A DNA stretch of 64,000 nt, taken from positions 1 through 64,000 of the forward strand of contig CAIVJW010000123.1 in assembly GCA_903906315.1 (NCBI GenBank), given 5' to 3'. The notes under the pieces are model-generated. The model was not told the DNA's origin. It did no database searches and saw only the letters and a list, made by a program, of their open reading frames with translations. The first letter of the stretch is position 1, and every line of letters begins with the position of its first letter. The translations under genes were made by a program, and so were the position numbers. The DNA comes from an uncultured delta proteobacterium. GTDB taxonomy: Bacteria > Myxococcota_A > Polyangia > Polyangiales > Polyangiaceae. Positions 8,274 to 16,325 of the stretch are shown in pieces.

Positions 8274-9566
8274 ATGCGAGAGTCCACCCGAGCCGACCTT
8301 CCGCCGCTCCGCTTCACGTTCGTGATCGGCCGCTACGGCGCCGAGATCCTCGGGGGAGGCGAGAAGCACGCGCGCGACGTCGCCGAGCGGCTCGCCGGGC
8401 GCGGCCACGACGTGCGGGTGCTCACGACGTGCGCGACGAGCTACGCCACCTGGTCGAACGACCTCCGGATCGGCCGATCCACCCTCTCGGGCGTCGAGAT
8501 CGTGCGGGCGCCGGTGCTGATCGGGCGCCTGCGCCCCTTCGACGACGTGACCAAGTGGCTCGCGAGCCAGCTCCGCGGGGTGCGCGCGCTCGGGCGGCTG
8601 TGGGCGGTGGCGCAGGGGCCCACGGTGCCGTCGCTCCTCGACCGGCTGCCGGCCGAGGCCGCGTCCCGCGATCTCCTCGTGTTCTTCTCGCTGCTCTCGG
8701 GGCTGACCTTCAACGGCCTCGCGCGCGTCGGCCAGAAGAGCGCGCTCGTGCCGCTCGTGCACGAGGAGCCCCCGATCTACACCCGGATCGCTCGCGAGAC
8801 GCTCGCCCGCCCCGCGGCGCTGCTCGTGAACACGGAGGAGGAGTGGCGGCGCATCGCGCGCGTGACCGGCGGGGCCGCCGCGCCGGGGGCCGTCGTCGCG
8901 GTCGGGCGCGAGGAGCCCGCCCCCGTCGACCCGGCCTTCGCGCCGCCGACGCGCCGGCCGTACCTGCTCATCCTCGGCCGCGCGGGCAAGACGCGCCCGA
9001 TGATCTCGGTGTGGCGCGCGCTCCAGGCGCGGACCGATCTCCCCCCGATCGAGCTCGCCGGCGGCCGGCGGGCGGCGTGGAGCGAGGTCGAGCTCGTCAC
9101 CGTGGGCGAGCCCTCGGCGATGTACGCGCGCCTGCCCAACGTCACGCAGCTCGAGTTCGTCGACGACCGCACGCGCTGGCAGCTCGTGCGCGGCGCGACC
9201 GCGCTCGTGAACCCCTCGCGCTACGAGAGCCTCTCGCTGGTGCTGCTCGAGGCGTGGTCGTGCGGCCTGCCCGTCGTGGTCAATCGCCGCTGCGACGTCA
9301 CGGTCGGCCAGTGCCGGCGTTCCGGCGGCGGCATCGCCATCGACTTCGACGACCCGGCCCGCGGCGCGATCGCCCTCGCCGAGGGCCTCGCGAGCCTCGA
9401 CAAGCGCGCGGCGATGGGCGCCGGCGGCGACGCGTACACCCGCGCGCGCTACGACTGGGACCGCGTCCTCGACGCGTACGAGGCCACCGCTCGAGCCACC
9501 CGCGACGGCGCGCCGATGCGCGAGGCCATCGCCCGCTGGGCGCCCGAAGCCGCGGGCGACGAGTAG
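8274..9566 (+). CDS. Glycosyltransferase, GT4-like
   Basis: 430 residues. The N-terminal domain contains IGRYGAEILGGGEKHARDVAERL, the glycine-rich start typical of GT4 enzymes (GG-E-H-x-x-x-LA). The C-terminal domain has YLLILGRAGKTRP and the E-x7-E motif in RYESLSLVLLEAW, then SCGLPVVV. Like its neighbours it probably adds one sugar to a cell-surface polysaccharide. The weak GAGGA at about 8264 suits the ATG at 8274. The next glycosyltransferase starts 46 bp downstream on the same strand, so the two probably form one unit. Confidence 0.9.
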   Translation: MRESTRADLPPLRFTFVIGRYGAEILGGGEKHARDVAERLAGRGHDVRVLTTCATSYATWSNDLRIGRSTLSGVEIVRAPVLIGRLRPFDDVTKWLASQLRGVRALGRLWAVAQGPTVPSLLDRLPAEAASRDLLVFFSLLSGLTFNGLARVGQKSALVPLVHEEPPIYTRIARETLARPAALLVNTEEEWRRIARVTGGAAAPGAVVAVGREEPAPVDPAFAPPTRRPYLLILGRAGKTRPMISVWRALQARTDLPPIELAGGRRAAWSEVELVTVGEPSAMYARLPNVTQLEFVDDRTRWQLVRGATALVNPSRYESLSLVLLEAWSCGLPVVVNRRCDVTVGQCRRSGGGIAIDFDDPARGAIALAEGLASLDKRAAMGAGGDAYTRARYDWDRVLDAYEATARATRDGAPMREAIARWAPEAAGDE

Positions 9567-9612
9567 CTGCTCGGCGGCTCGGCCCTCGGCCGATCGTGCT
9601 ACGAATGCCCTC

Positions 9613-10731
9613 GTGAGGGCCGTCTTCCTCTCCACGTACCACGAGCGTTGCGGCATCGCGACGTACAGCGAGGCCCTGGTCGCCGCGCTGCGCGAGGCCG
9701 GGGCCGACGTGCGCGTGATCGCGCCGCACCTGCCCGCGCACGACCCGGGCCGCGACGGCGATCAGCCCCCGCGCCTCTGGGGCCGAAACCGCGCGTTCGG
9801 CTTCCAGGCCTTCCGCGTCGCCGCCGCCATCGAGGCGCTCCGCCCCGACGTCGTCCACGCGCAGGTCAACCTCTCGCTCTACTCGTCGCGCGTGCTCTTC
9901 GTGCTCGCGGCGCTGCTGCACCGCCGAGGCATCCCGCTCGTCGCCACGCTGCACGGACGGCGCGGCGGCTCGTGGGGCCGCAACTTCAAGCTGACGCGCC
10001 TGCACTACGCGCTCCGCCACGCGCACCTCGTCGTGCACGGCGAGGACCACCGCGCCGAGCTCGACCGGCTGCGCGTGCACGTCATCCCGCACGGCATCGA
10101 GGCCGTGCGCCCGATCCCGAAGGACGAGGCGCGACGCGCGATCGGCCTCGATCCGCGCCGCCCCGTGGTCGCGCACTTCGGCTTCCTCGTGCCCGACAAG
10201 GGCATCGCCGAGGTCCTACAGTCCGTCGCCGAGCTGCGCCGCGGCGCCGTCCCCGACCTCTACTACTGGATCAGCGGCGCGGTCCACGGCACGGCCGAGT
10301 CGCGCGGCCACCACGACGCGCTCCGGCGCAGGGTCACGGAGCTCGGGCTCGACGGGCACGTGCACCTCTCGGGCGAGTTCGTGTCCGACGATCGCGTGCG
10401 CCTCGAGCTCGCCGCCGCGGACTGGATCGCGCTCAACTACGCGACCGGCGGCAGCCAGGGGGCGAGCGGCGCGGTGCGGCGCGCGCTCACCAGCGGTCGG
10501 CCCATCGCCGTCTCGCGCGCGAGCATCTTCGACGACGTCCGCCGCGCCACGGTCACGCTCGACGCGCCGCTGACCCCGGCGATCGGCCGCCTCTTCGCCG
10601 AGCCCGGCCTCGCCGACGAGACGGCCCGCCGGGGCGCCGCGCTCGTCGACGAGCAGAGCTGGCCCCGCGTCGCGCGCCGTCACCTCGCGCTGTATGCGGA
10701 CATCGGCCGCGCAGGGCAACCGTCGACGTAG
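9613..10731 (+). CDS. Glycosyltransferase, GT4-like without the E-x7-E motif
   Basis: 372 residues from a GTG start. The N-terminus LSTYHERCGIATYSEAL resembles the GIATY opening of GT4 mannosyl- and galactosyltransferases. A GT-B arrangement continues with VHAQVNLSLYSS and VIPHGIEAV. The donor site ends in YATGGSQGASGAVRRAL where most GT4 members have E-x7-E, so catalysis may depend on a variant motif or the donor differs. TACGAAT at 9600-9606, 7 bases before the GTG, could be a -10 of its own. Otherwise it is cotranscribed with the preceding gene. Confidence 0.86.
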   Translation: MRAVFLSTYHERCGIATYSEALVAALREAGADVRVIAPHLPAHDPGRDGDQPPRLWGRNRAFGFQAFRVAAAIEALRPDVVHAQVNLSLYSSRVLFVLAALLHRRGIPLVATLHGRRGGSWGRNFKLTRLHYALRHAHLVVHGEDHRAELDRLRVHVIPHGIEAVRPIPKDEARRAIGLDPRRPVVAHFGFLVPDKGIAEVLQSVAELRRGAVPDLYYWISGAVHGTAESRGHHDALRRRVTELGLDGHVHLSGEFVSDDRVRLELAAADWIALNYATGGSQGASGAVRRALTSGRPIAVSRASIFDDVRRATVTLDAPLTPAIGRLFAEPGLADETARRGAALVDEQSWPRVARRHLALYADIGRAGQPST

Positions 10732-10936
10732 CTGGCCGCTCGGTTGCGGACCGCGAGCGTAGCGTCCCGAGCTGACCGACCCGGGCGACGCTGCGAGGAC
10801 GATCCGACGCGCAAGCCTGCGACGGGTCGATCCCTCGAAGCCGGTCCTCGCGCGCGGGCAGGCGCGGTCGCGGTCCGTTTCGCGGGACCCGATCGACGGG
10901 CCCGCGCGCCCTCGGGGCAGCGCCCGCGAGGACCCT

Positions 10937-10963
10937 GACAGGCGCCGCGTCGGGCGCCCTGTC
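10937..10963 (+). other. Strong hairpin in a 290-bp non-coding gap
   Basis: GACAGGCGCC pairs with GGCGCCCTGTC over ten base pairs with one bulged C and a six-base loop. It is the only notable structure in the otherwise featureless gap between the glycosyltransferase stop (10731) and the DUF1622 gene. There is no T tract, so intrinsic termination is only a possibility. Confidence 0.3.
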
Positions 10964-11021
10964 GCGATCGACCCGCGCCCCCGGCGACATCGGGCCATGC
11001 CGGCCTTACCGTGTGCACGAG

Positions 11022-11390
11022 GTGAACGCCGCCGTGTCGCCGCTCGCGTCCCCGGAGCATGGCCTCGTCGAGGCCACGGTCGTCGCCGCGGTGCAGTGGC
11101 TGCGCCTCGCGGTCGAGACGTCCGGCGCGCTGGTCGTCTTCGTCGGAATGGCCGCCGCGGTCGCGACCCTCGCCCGGGGGATCGCGCGGCGCGAGGGGGT
11201 CGCGGCCTTCGCGTCCTCGCGGCTGGCGCTCGCGCGCTACCTGGCGCTCGCCCTGGAATTTCAGCTCGGCGCCGACATCCTGTCGACCGCGATCGCCCCG
11301 AGCTGGGACCAGATCGGCAAGCTCGGGGCGATCGCGGTCATCCGAACGGCGCTGAACTACTTCCTCCGCCGCGAGATGCACGAGGGCTGA
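11022..11390 (+). CDS. DUF1622 membrane protein
   Basis: About 122 residues with three hydrophobic helices (about 28-48, 65-85, 95-115). The C-terminal signature EFQLGADILSTAI followed by SWDQIGKLGAIA and IRTALNYFLRREM is what defines DUF1622, a small integral membrane family of unknown function. The frame is also open from GTG 11013. I prefer GTG 11022 because TACCGT at 11007-11012 looks like a -10 element nine bases upstream of it (with GCGACA 17 bp further up), which would exclude 11013. Monocistronic, convergent with the methyltransferase gene. Confidence 0.85.
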   Translation: MNAAVSPLASPEHGLVEATVVAAVQWLRLAVETSGALVVFVGMAAAVATLARGIARREGVAAFASSRLALARYLALALEFQLGADILSTAIAPSWDQIGKLGAIAVIRTALNYFLRREMHEG

Positions 11391-11597
11391 AGCGCCGCCC
11401 GGAGCTCGCCCGCGCGGGCCTCGAGGCCACCGATCGAGCCCGCGGATCCGGCCCGCCTCTGCGTCGCTGCGGATCGCTCGACCGGCACGCCCGCACGCAC
11501 CTCGGGGGGGGCGGCGCGTCCCGAACACGTCCGTCGCCGGTCCCCGGGGCCGTGGCCGGATTGCCCTGCCTCCGCGCCCTTTCGGCCTGTCGGCTCC

Positions 11598-12287
11598 CTA
11601 CGCGGCGCGCGGCCCGCCGACCCACGCGCTCGGCGCGCGCCAGACGAGGACGGTCTTGTGGGTCTGGACCCAGAGGCTCGACAGCGGGCCGAGCCGCCGC
11701 CGCGGCACGACGCCGAGCGCGTAGTACTCGAGGCGCCGGTCCTCGAGCGACGCGAAGCCGCGATCGCGCATCAGCGCGCGCGCGCCCTCGACCTCGCGCT
11801 CGGTGAGGCCCTTGCGGCCCATCGCGACGGCCAGGAACACGATCCCTCGCGGCGCCGTGAGCCCGTCGACCACGCTCGCGAAGTCGCCGAGCGGGTCCTC
11901 GAGGTAGGGCAAGACCTCGCCGACCATCACGAGGTCGAAGCGCTGGGCGACCTTGTCGGCGGCCTCGTCCAGGCGGGCGCGCACGAGCCGCGCGTAGCGG
12001 CCGGTCTTCTCGGCGCGGGCGAGCGCGTTGTCGGCGATGTCGACGCCGACGACCTCGGTGAAGCGCGCCCGCTCGGCCACGAGGTCGAGGAAGTCCCCGC
12101 CGCCGCACGCGCAATCGCACGCCGTCCGCACCGAGGCCAGGTAGGGCGCGAGGATCGCGACCTTGTCGTGCTCGATCGAGACCTGTCGCACCTCCCACGG
12201 CGGGCGCTCGACCGAGCTCCACAGCGCGTTGAACGTGCGCTCGGCGTCCTTCCTGTCCGTCCGGTACACGCCGACACGATCGTCCAT
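11598..12287 (-). CDS. Class I SAM-dependent methyltransferase (NodS-like)
   Basis: 229 residues. The SAM-binding glycine motif is DCACGGGDFLD (an E/DxGxGxG variant), followed by the acidic end of strand 2 in VVGVDIADNAL and a post-I motif FDLVMVGEVLPYLEDP. A double-strand C-terminus closes the Rossmann-like fold. It resembles the NodS / type 11-12 small-molecule methyltransferases. Substrate unknown. It starts 13 bp after the stop of the alpha/beta hydrolase gene on the same strand and is probably last in the WYL / Cas3-HD-like / hydrolase / methyltransferase transcript. Confidence 0.86.
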   Translation of the reverse strand: MDDRVGVYRTDRKDAERTFNALWSSVERPPWEVRQVSIEHDKVAILAPYLASVRTACDCACGGGDFLDLVAERARFTEVVGVDIADNALARAEKTGRYARLVRARLDEAADKVAQRFDLVMVGEVLPYLEDPLGDFASVVDGLTAPRGIVFLAVAMGRKGLTEREVEGARALMRDRGFASLEDRRLEYYALGVVPRRRLGPLSSLWVQTHKTVLVWRAPSAWVGGPRAA

Positions 12288-12300
12288 CGTCGCTACCGTG

Positions 12301-13161
12301 TCACCCCCCCACGTGGGGCCGGTCGAGGCGAGCTCGCGTGGCGAGGGCCGCGATCTCGCCGACCAGCCGATCCGGGGCGCAGAGCAGGAGGTCGCCGTGG
12401 TGACCGCCGGCGACGCGGACCAGGTGCGCGCCCGCGATCGAGGCCGCCAGGCGCTCGCCCATCCAGAAGGGGACGATCTCGTCCGCGTCGCCGTGCACGA
12501 TGCCCGTCGGCACGCGGATCTCGGCCGATTTCCCCAGCGTGTCGAAGGCGTCGCGCACGAGCAGGCCCGCGGGCGCGAAGCGCGCGGCGTCGGCGACGAC
12601 GTCGGGGATGGACGTGAACGGAGCGATCAGCGCGAGCGCGGCGCCCCGGCCTCGCCGCGCCATCTCGGCGGCGACGCCGGTGCCGAGCGACGCGCCGACG
12701 AGCACGACGCGCGCCGGGCCGACGCCCTCGTCCGCGAGCGCGTCGAGCGCGGCCTCCGCGTCGAGGTAGAGGCCGTCCTCGCACGCCTCGGCGCCCGCGG
12801 AGGCTCCGTAGCCGCGGTACTCCACGCAGAGCACGCCGAGCCCCCGCGCTGCGAGCGCGCGCCCGAGCGTGAGGCCGTCGACCATCGTCTCGCGGTTCGT
12901 GTGGAAGTAGACGACGACCGGCGCCGCGGCCGGGCCGCGCAGGCGCAGCGCGTGGACCGGCACGCCGTCGCGCGCGCGCAGCGTCACCGCCTCGGCGTCG
13001 TCGGGCACGTCCGGCGGGGCCTCGCGGCGGGCCGGGAACACGAACCGGCGCGACGCGATCCTCGCGCTGCCGACGAGCGCGACGCACGCGATCGCCGTGG
13101 CGATCGCCGCGAGGCACGCGCGTTCGACGAAGCGGGATCGCGGGGCCAAGCGGACGAGCAT
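12301..13161 (-). CDS. Alpha/beta hydrolase, membrane-anchored (BEM46/YqkD-like)
   Basis: 286 residues. One hydrophobic N-terminal segment (about 15-33) is followed by RRFVFP, as in membrane-tethered BEM46-type hydrolases. The catalytic triad is visible: Ser in the nucleophile elbow VGASLGTG, Asp in HGDADEIVP and His in GGHHGDL. The oxyanion region VYFHTNRETM is unusual, since most relatives have HGN or HGG there. Probable serine esterase, lipase or peptidase acting at the membrane. It follows the Cas3-HD-like gene by 58 bp, same strand. Confidence 0.88.
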   Translation of the reverse strand: MLVRLAPRSRFVERACLAAIATAIACVALVGSARIASRRFVFPARREAPPDVPDDAEAVTLRARDGVPVHALRLRGPAAAPVVVYFHTNRETMVDGLTLGRALAARGLGVLCVEYRGYGASAGAEACEDGLYLDAEAALDALADEGVGPARVVLVGASLGTGVAAEMARRGRGAALALIAPFTSIPDVVADAARFAPAGLLVRDAFDTLGKSAEIRVPTGIVHGDADEIVPFWMGERLAASIAGAHLVRVAGGHHGDLLLCAPDRLVGEIAALATRARLDRPHVGG

Positions 13162-13219
13162 GACCGACGCGGGCGCGCGCGACCAGGTGGGCGCGAAAGG
13201 CTCGCGCCCCCGGCCGCTG

Positions 13220-14014
13220 TCAGGACCGGCGTTCGTGACGCCATTCCGGCCCCATCGCGGCGATCGCGTCGCGCGCCCTCGCCCTCGCCTCGGGCCCGTA
13301 CTCGTCGACCGATCGCGGCACCGGCCCGCGCGGGAAGAGGTCGCGGTCGGCCGTGAGCCGGACCGCGTCGACGACGAGCTCCTCGATCACGAGGAACGAC
13401 GCGTCGTCGTCGGCCAGCTCCTCGGACGGCGCCGCGAGGCGCCCGACGCCGGTGAACCGCGCGAGGTGGGCGACGATCACGTCGCGCGCGAGGCTCCACT
13501 CGGGGGCGCCGTCGCCGGACGCCTCCGGCGCGGGCCCCCACGGATCCTCTCCCGCGCCCGGGCTCGCGACGACGTGGCCGAGGCGCGCCGCGAGGTACGG
13601 CCCGACGCCGAAGCGCTCGCGCAGGATGCGGCGCACCTCGCGCGCGGTCACGGCGGCGTGATCGCCGGTCGCGCCGCCGGCCGTCGCCACGCGGAAGCCC
13701 GCCGCGCGCAGGCGCAACGCGCCGTACGCGTCGCGGCCCTGGTAGGTCGGCGAGGCCTTGCCGAGGCCGTGCAGCGCGACGAGGAACCCGACCCAGGCGA
13801 ACGTCTCGGCCTTCGTGCGCCCCATCGACGCCGCGAGCGCGTCGGCCACCGCGGGCGCCCGGTGCGCGCGCAGCAGCAGCTCGGCGACCGCGGCCCTGTC
13901 CAGCAGCTCGCACACGAGCGGTCGACCGTGCTTCGGGCCGGCCTCGGTCCCCGCTTCCCCCCGGATCAGCCACAACGGCCCCGGGCCGTGGCTCTCGAAC
14001 GGCTCGCTCGACAT
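13220..14014 (-). CDS. Stand-alone Cas3''-like HD protein with altered active site
   Basis: 264 residues. The whole length matches, by eye, the HD-nuclease half of type I Cas3: a LW opening, LLDRAAVAELLL (Cas3: HLLDVAAVA), FLVALHGLGKASPTYQ at about 77-92 (Cas3: LHDLGKASPAFQ), RLRAAGF, GDHAAVTAREV (117-127), LGHVVAS, and a tail DLFP...YGPEARARARDAI like the Cas3 linker before the helicase. Several metal-ligand positions differ: Glu36 for His, Gly83 for the Asp of the HD pair, Val148 for the second His of HH, Val for the last Asp. His82, His119 and His147 remain. No helicase, Cascade genes or CRISPR array are present. Probably not a nuclease; perhaps a repurposed regulator or scaffold. GGAGG just upstream of the ATG supports the start and translation from a transcript shared with the WYL gene. 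Confidence 0.72.
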   Translation of the reverse strand: MSSEPFESHGPGPLWLIRGEAGTEAGPKHGRPLVCELLDRAAVAELLLRAHRAPAVADALAASMGRTKAETFAWVGFLVALHGLGKASPTYQGRDAYGALRLRAAGFRVATAGGATGDHAAVTAREVRRILRERFGVGPYLAARLGHVVASPGAGEDPWGPAPEASGDGAPEWSLARDVIVAHLARFTGVGRLAAPSEELADDDASFLVIEELVVDAVRLTADRDLFPRGPVPRSVDEYGPEARARARDAIAAMGPEWRHERRS

Positions 14015-14127
14015 GTCGTCCTCCGCGAGCGGGCGCCTGGGCTCCGCTCAGCGCGCCACTCGAACGCGCGCCGTGTCGCGAATCGGTCGAGCGCTTCGGG
14101 ACGACTGATCGCCCGGACAGGTACCGA

Positions 14128-15072
14128 TCAGCCGAAGGGCGCGATCGCGGCCTCGAGCGCCCCGCGCGCGAGCTCCGCGACGTGGGCGGCGAGCTCGGGC
14201 GTCTCGGCTCGGGCGGCGGCGCCGAGGGACACGACGAAGCGGGCGACCACGAGGACGGCCGTGGTCTCGACGGTCACGCGGAGGCCGCCGGCGACCGCCT
14301 CGCCGCGCATCGGATCGATCAGGCTCGACTGCACCCAGCGCGCTTCCGGCTCGCGCACGAAGAAGGCGCACCGAGAGGGCGCGCCGCCCGCGTGGAAGCC
14401 GTCGAGGCTCGCGTCGAGGAAGGCCTCGACGGCCGGGGAGTCCGCCTCGCGGAAGGGCTCGTGGTCGTCGAGCGTCGCCCCGAGCACGTTATCGACGCGG
14501 AACCACCGCAGCGCGCCGCTCCGGTGGCAGACGGCGACGAGGCGCGCCGGCGGCCCCACGACCACCCGCTGCACCGAGACGTGCCGCCACTCGATCGCGC
14601 CGCGGCTCGCCGTGAAGTAGCGGACCCGCAGGGCCACGCGGCGCGAGGCGGAGTCCTCGGCGAACGGCAGGAAGCTCTCCTCGCTCTGGCTCGCGATGCG
14701 CGTCACGAGCGGGTTCGCGGGCGCGCCGACCGACGCGCGCCGCGGCGCCGCCTCGAGCACCTTACCGAGCAGGCGATCGCGCGCGGCCCCGCGCGGCAGG
14801 TGCGCGAGCTGCCGCAGGAGATCCGGCACGTCCTCGCCCGAGAACACGACGCCCCCGGGGAACCAGTCCTTCGGCACGCTCCAGAAGACGTGCGGGTGGT
14901 CCTCCTCGCGGTCGAGCGGGAAGCCGCTCGTGCAGAGCTCGTTCAGCCGCTTTCGCAGCGCCGGCACGGCCACGCCCACGTGCCGGGCGAGCTCCGCCTG
15001 CGTCCACGTCCGGCGCTGCAGGAACGCCTGGACGATGGCGACGACCGTCTCGGTGCTGCTCCTCTGCCCCAC
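14128..15072 (-). CDS. WYL-domain transcriptional regulator
   Basis: About 314 residues. The N-terminal winged helix-turn-helix contains VVAIVQAFLQR, TQAELARHVGVAVPALRKRL and a wing with VFWSVPKDWF. The WYL domain lies around residues 130-215: ALRVRYFTASRG, HVSVQRVVVGPPARLVAVCH, LRWFRVDNVLG, the usual layout of ligand-sensing WYL regulators, many of which control CRISPR, CBASS or BREX loci. A C-terminal extension domain follows. I prefer the GTG at 15072 because GAGG sits 7 bases upstream; the frame stays open to a GTG at 15099. It is the first gene of the minus-strand set with the Cas3-HD-like gene 113 bp downstream. Confidence 0.85.
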   Translation of the reverse strand: MGQRSSTETVVAIVQAFLQRRTWTQAELARHVGVAVPALRKRLNELCTSGFPLDREEDHPHVFWSVPKDWFPGGVVFSGEDVPDLLRQLAHLPRGAARDRLLGKVLEAAPRRASVGAPANPLVTRIASQSEESFLPFAEDSASRRVALRVRYFTASRGAIEWRHVSVQRVVVGPPARLVAVCHRSGALRWFRVDNVLGATLDDHEPFREADSPAVEAFLDASLDGFHAGGAPSRCAFFVREPEARWVQSSLIDPMRGEAVAGGLRVTVETTAVLVVARFVVSLGAAARAETPELAAHVAELARGALEAAIAPFG

Positions 15073-15186
15073 GCGCGGACCTCGGGCTCCTCGTAGCACT
15101 CTCGTTCGGCGGCTTGCACGAGATCGTCGCGCCGTTGCCGGCCCCGGGTGCTGCGGCTATACCCGCGCCCGCCCGAGGAGGACCGC

Positions 15187-16320
15187 GTGGACGACCAGGC
15201 TCCGAGTTTCATCCCCATCGCCGCGCCGGTCATCGGCGATCGCGAAATCGCCTACGTCGAAGACGCCGTGCGATCGGGCTGGGTGTCGAGCATCGGCCCG
15301 TACATCGACCGCTTCGAGGCCGGCTTCGCTCGGTGGGTCGGCGTCCGGCACGCCGTCGCCGTGTCGAACGGCACCGTGGCGCTGCACCTCGCGCTGCACG
15401 CGCTGGGGCTCGGGCCGGGCGACGAGGTGATCATTCCGGATCTGACGTTCGCCGCGACCGCCCACGCGGTGCTGCAGACGGGCGCGACCCCGGTGCTCGC
15501 CGACGTCGAGGCGGACACGTTCTGCATCGATCCGGTGGCCGTCGAGCGCGCCCTCGGGCCGCGCACGCGCGCGATCCTGCCCGTGCACCTCTACGGCCAC
15601 CCGGCCGACATGTCCGCGATCCGCGCCCTCGCCGCGCCGCGCGGCCTCGACCTCGTCGAGGACGCCGCCGAGGCCCACGGCGCCTCGGTCGGCGAGGCGC
15701 GCGTCGGCTCGCTCGGGCGCGTCGCGGCGTTCTCGCTCTACGGCAACAAGATCATCACGACAGGCGAGGGCGGCGTGCTCACGACGGATGACGACGCGCT
15801 CGCCGCGCGGCTGCGGTTTCTCAAGGACCACGGCATGAGCAAGGAGCGGCGCTACTTCCACACCGAGCTCGCGTTCAACTACCGCATGACGAACCTGTCG
15901 GCCGCGCTCGGCGTCGCGCAGCTCGAGCAGGCCGAGGAGTTCATCGAGAAGAAGCGCCGGATCATGGATTGGTATCGCGAGGGCCTCGAGGGCGTCGCGC
16001 TCGACCTCTCGGTCGAGCGGCCCGGGTATCGCTCGGTCTACTGGATGGCGAGCGCCGTCGTGCGCGACGGATCGCCTGGCAAGCGCGACCAGGTCGCTGC
16101 CGCGCTCAAGGCGGCGGGCGTGGACTCGCGCCCGTTCTTCGCGCCGATGTCCGAGCTGCCTCACCTCGCCAAGCTGCGGCGCGTCGGGCGCGACGGCTAC
16201 GGTTGCCCCGTGAGCGCTCGGCTCTCGGCCCGCGGGATGAACCTGCCGAGCGGCTGCGCGCTCGGCGAAGGCGAGATCGCGCGCGTGTGCCAGGCCCTGC
16301 GCGCGGCGCTCGTCGCCTGA
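15187..16320 (+). CDS. DegT/DnrJ/EryC1/StrS aminotransferase (PerA-like)
   Basis: 377 residues from the GTG at 15187, preceded by GAGGAGG. Fold-type I PLP enzyme: VSNGTVALHLAL near the cofactor phosphate, LVEDAAEAHGA with the ring-binding Asp, and Lys188 in YGNKIITTGEGG as Schiff-base lysine. The opening IPIAAPVIGDREIAYVED and RSGWVSSIGPYI resembles GDP-perosamine synthases, which transaminate 4-keto-6-deoxy hexoses for O-antigens. It thus fits the surrounding polysaccharide genes, but the 4-keto-sugar dehydratase is not in this window. The next glycosyltransferase starts 5 bp downstream. TATACC at about 15159-15164 may be its -10. Confidence 0.9.
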   Translation: MDDQAPSFIPIAAPVIGDREIAYVEDAVRSGWVSSIGPYIDRFEAGFARWVGVRHAVAVSNGTVALHLALHALGLGPGDEVIIPDLTFAATAHAVLQTGATPVLADVEADTFCIDPVAVERALGPRTRAILPVHLYGHPADMSAIRALAAPRGLDLVEDAAEAHGASVGEARVGSLGRVAAFSLYGNKIITTGEGGVLTTDDDALAARLRFLKDHGMSKERRYFHTELAFNYRMTNLSAALGVAQLEQAEEFIEKKRRIMDWYREGLEGVALDLSVERPGYRSVYWMASAVVRDGSPGKRDQVAAALKAAGVDSRPFFAPMSELPHLAKLRRVGRDGYGCPVSARLSARGMNLPSGCALGEGEIARVCQALRAALVA

Positions 16321-16325
16321 TCGCC

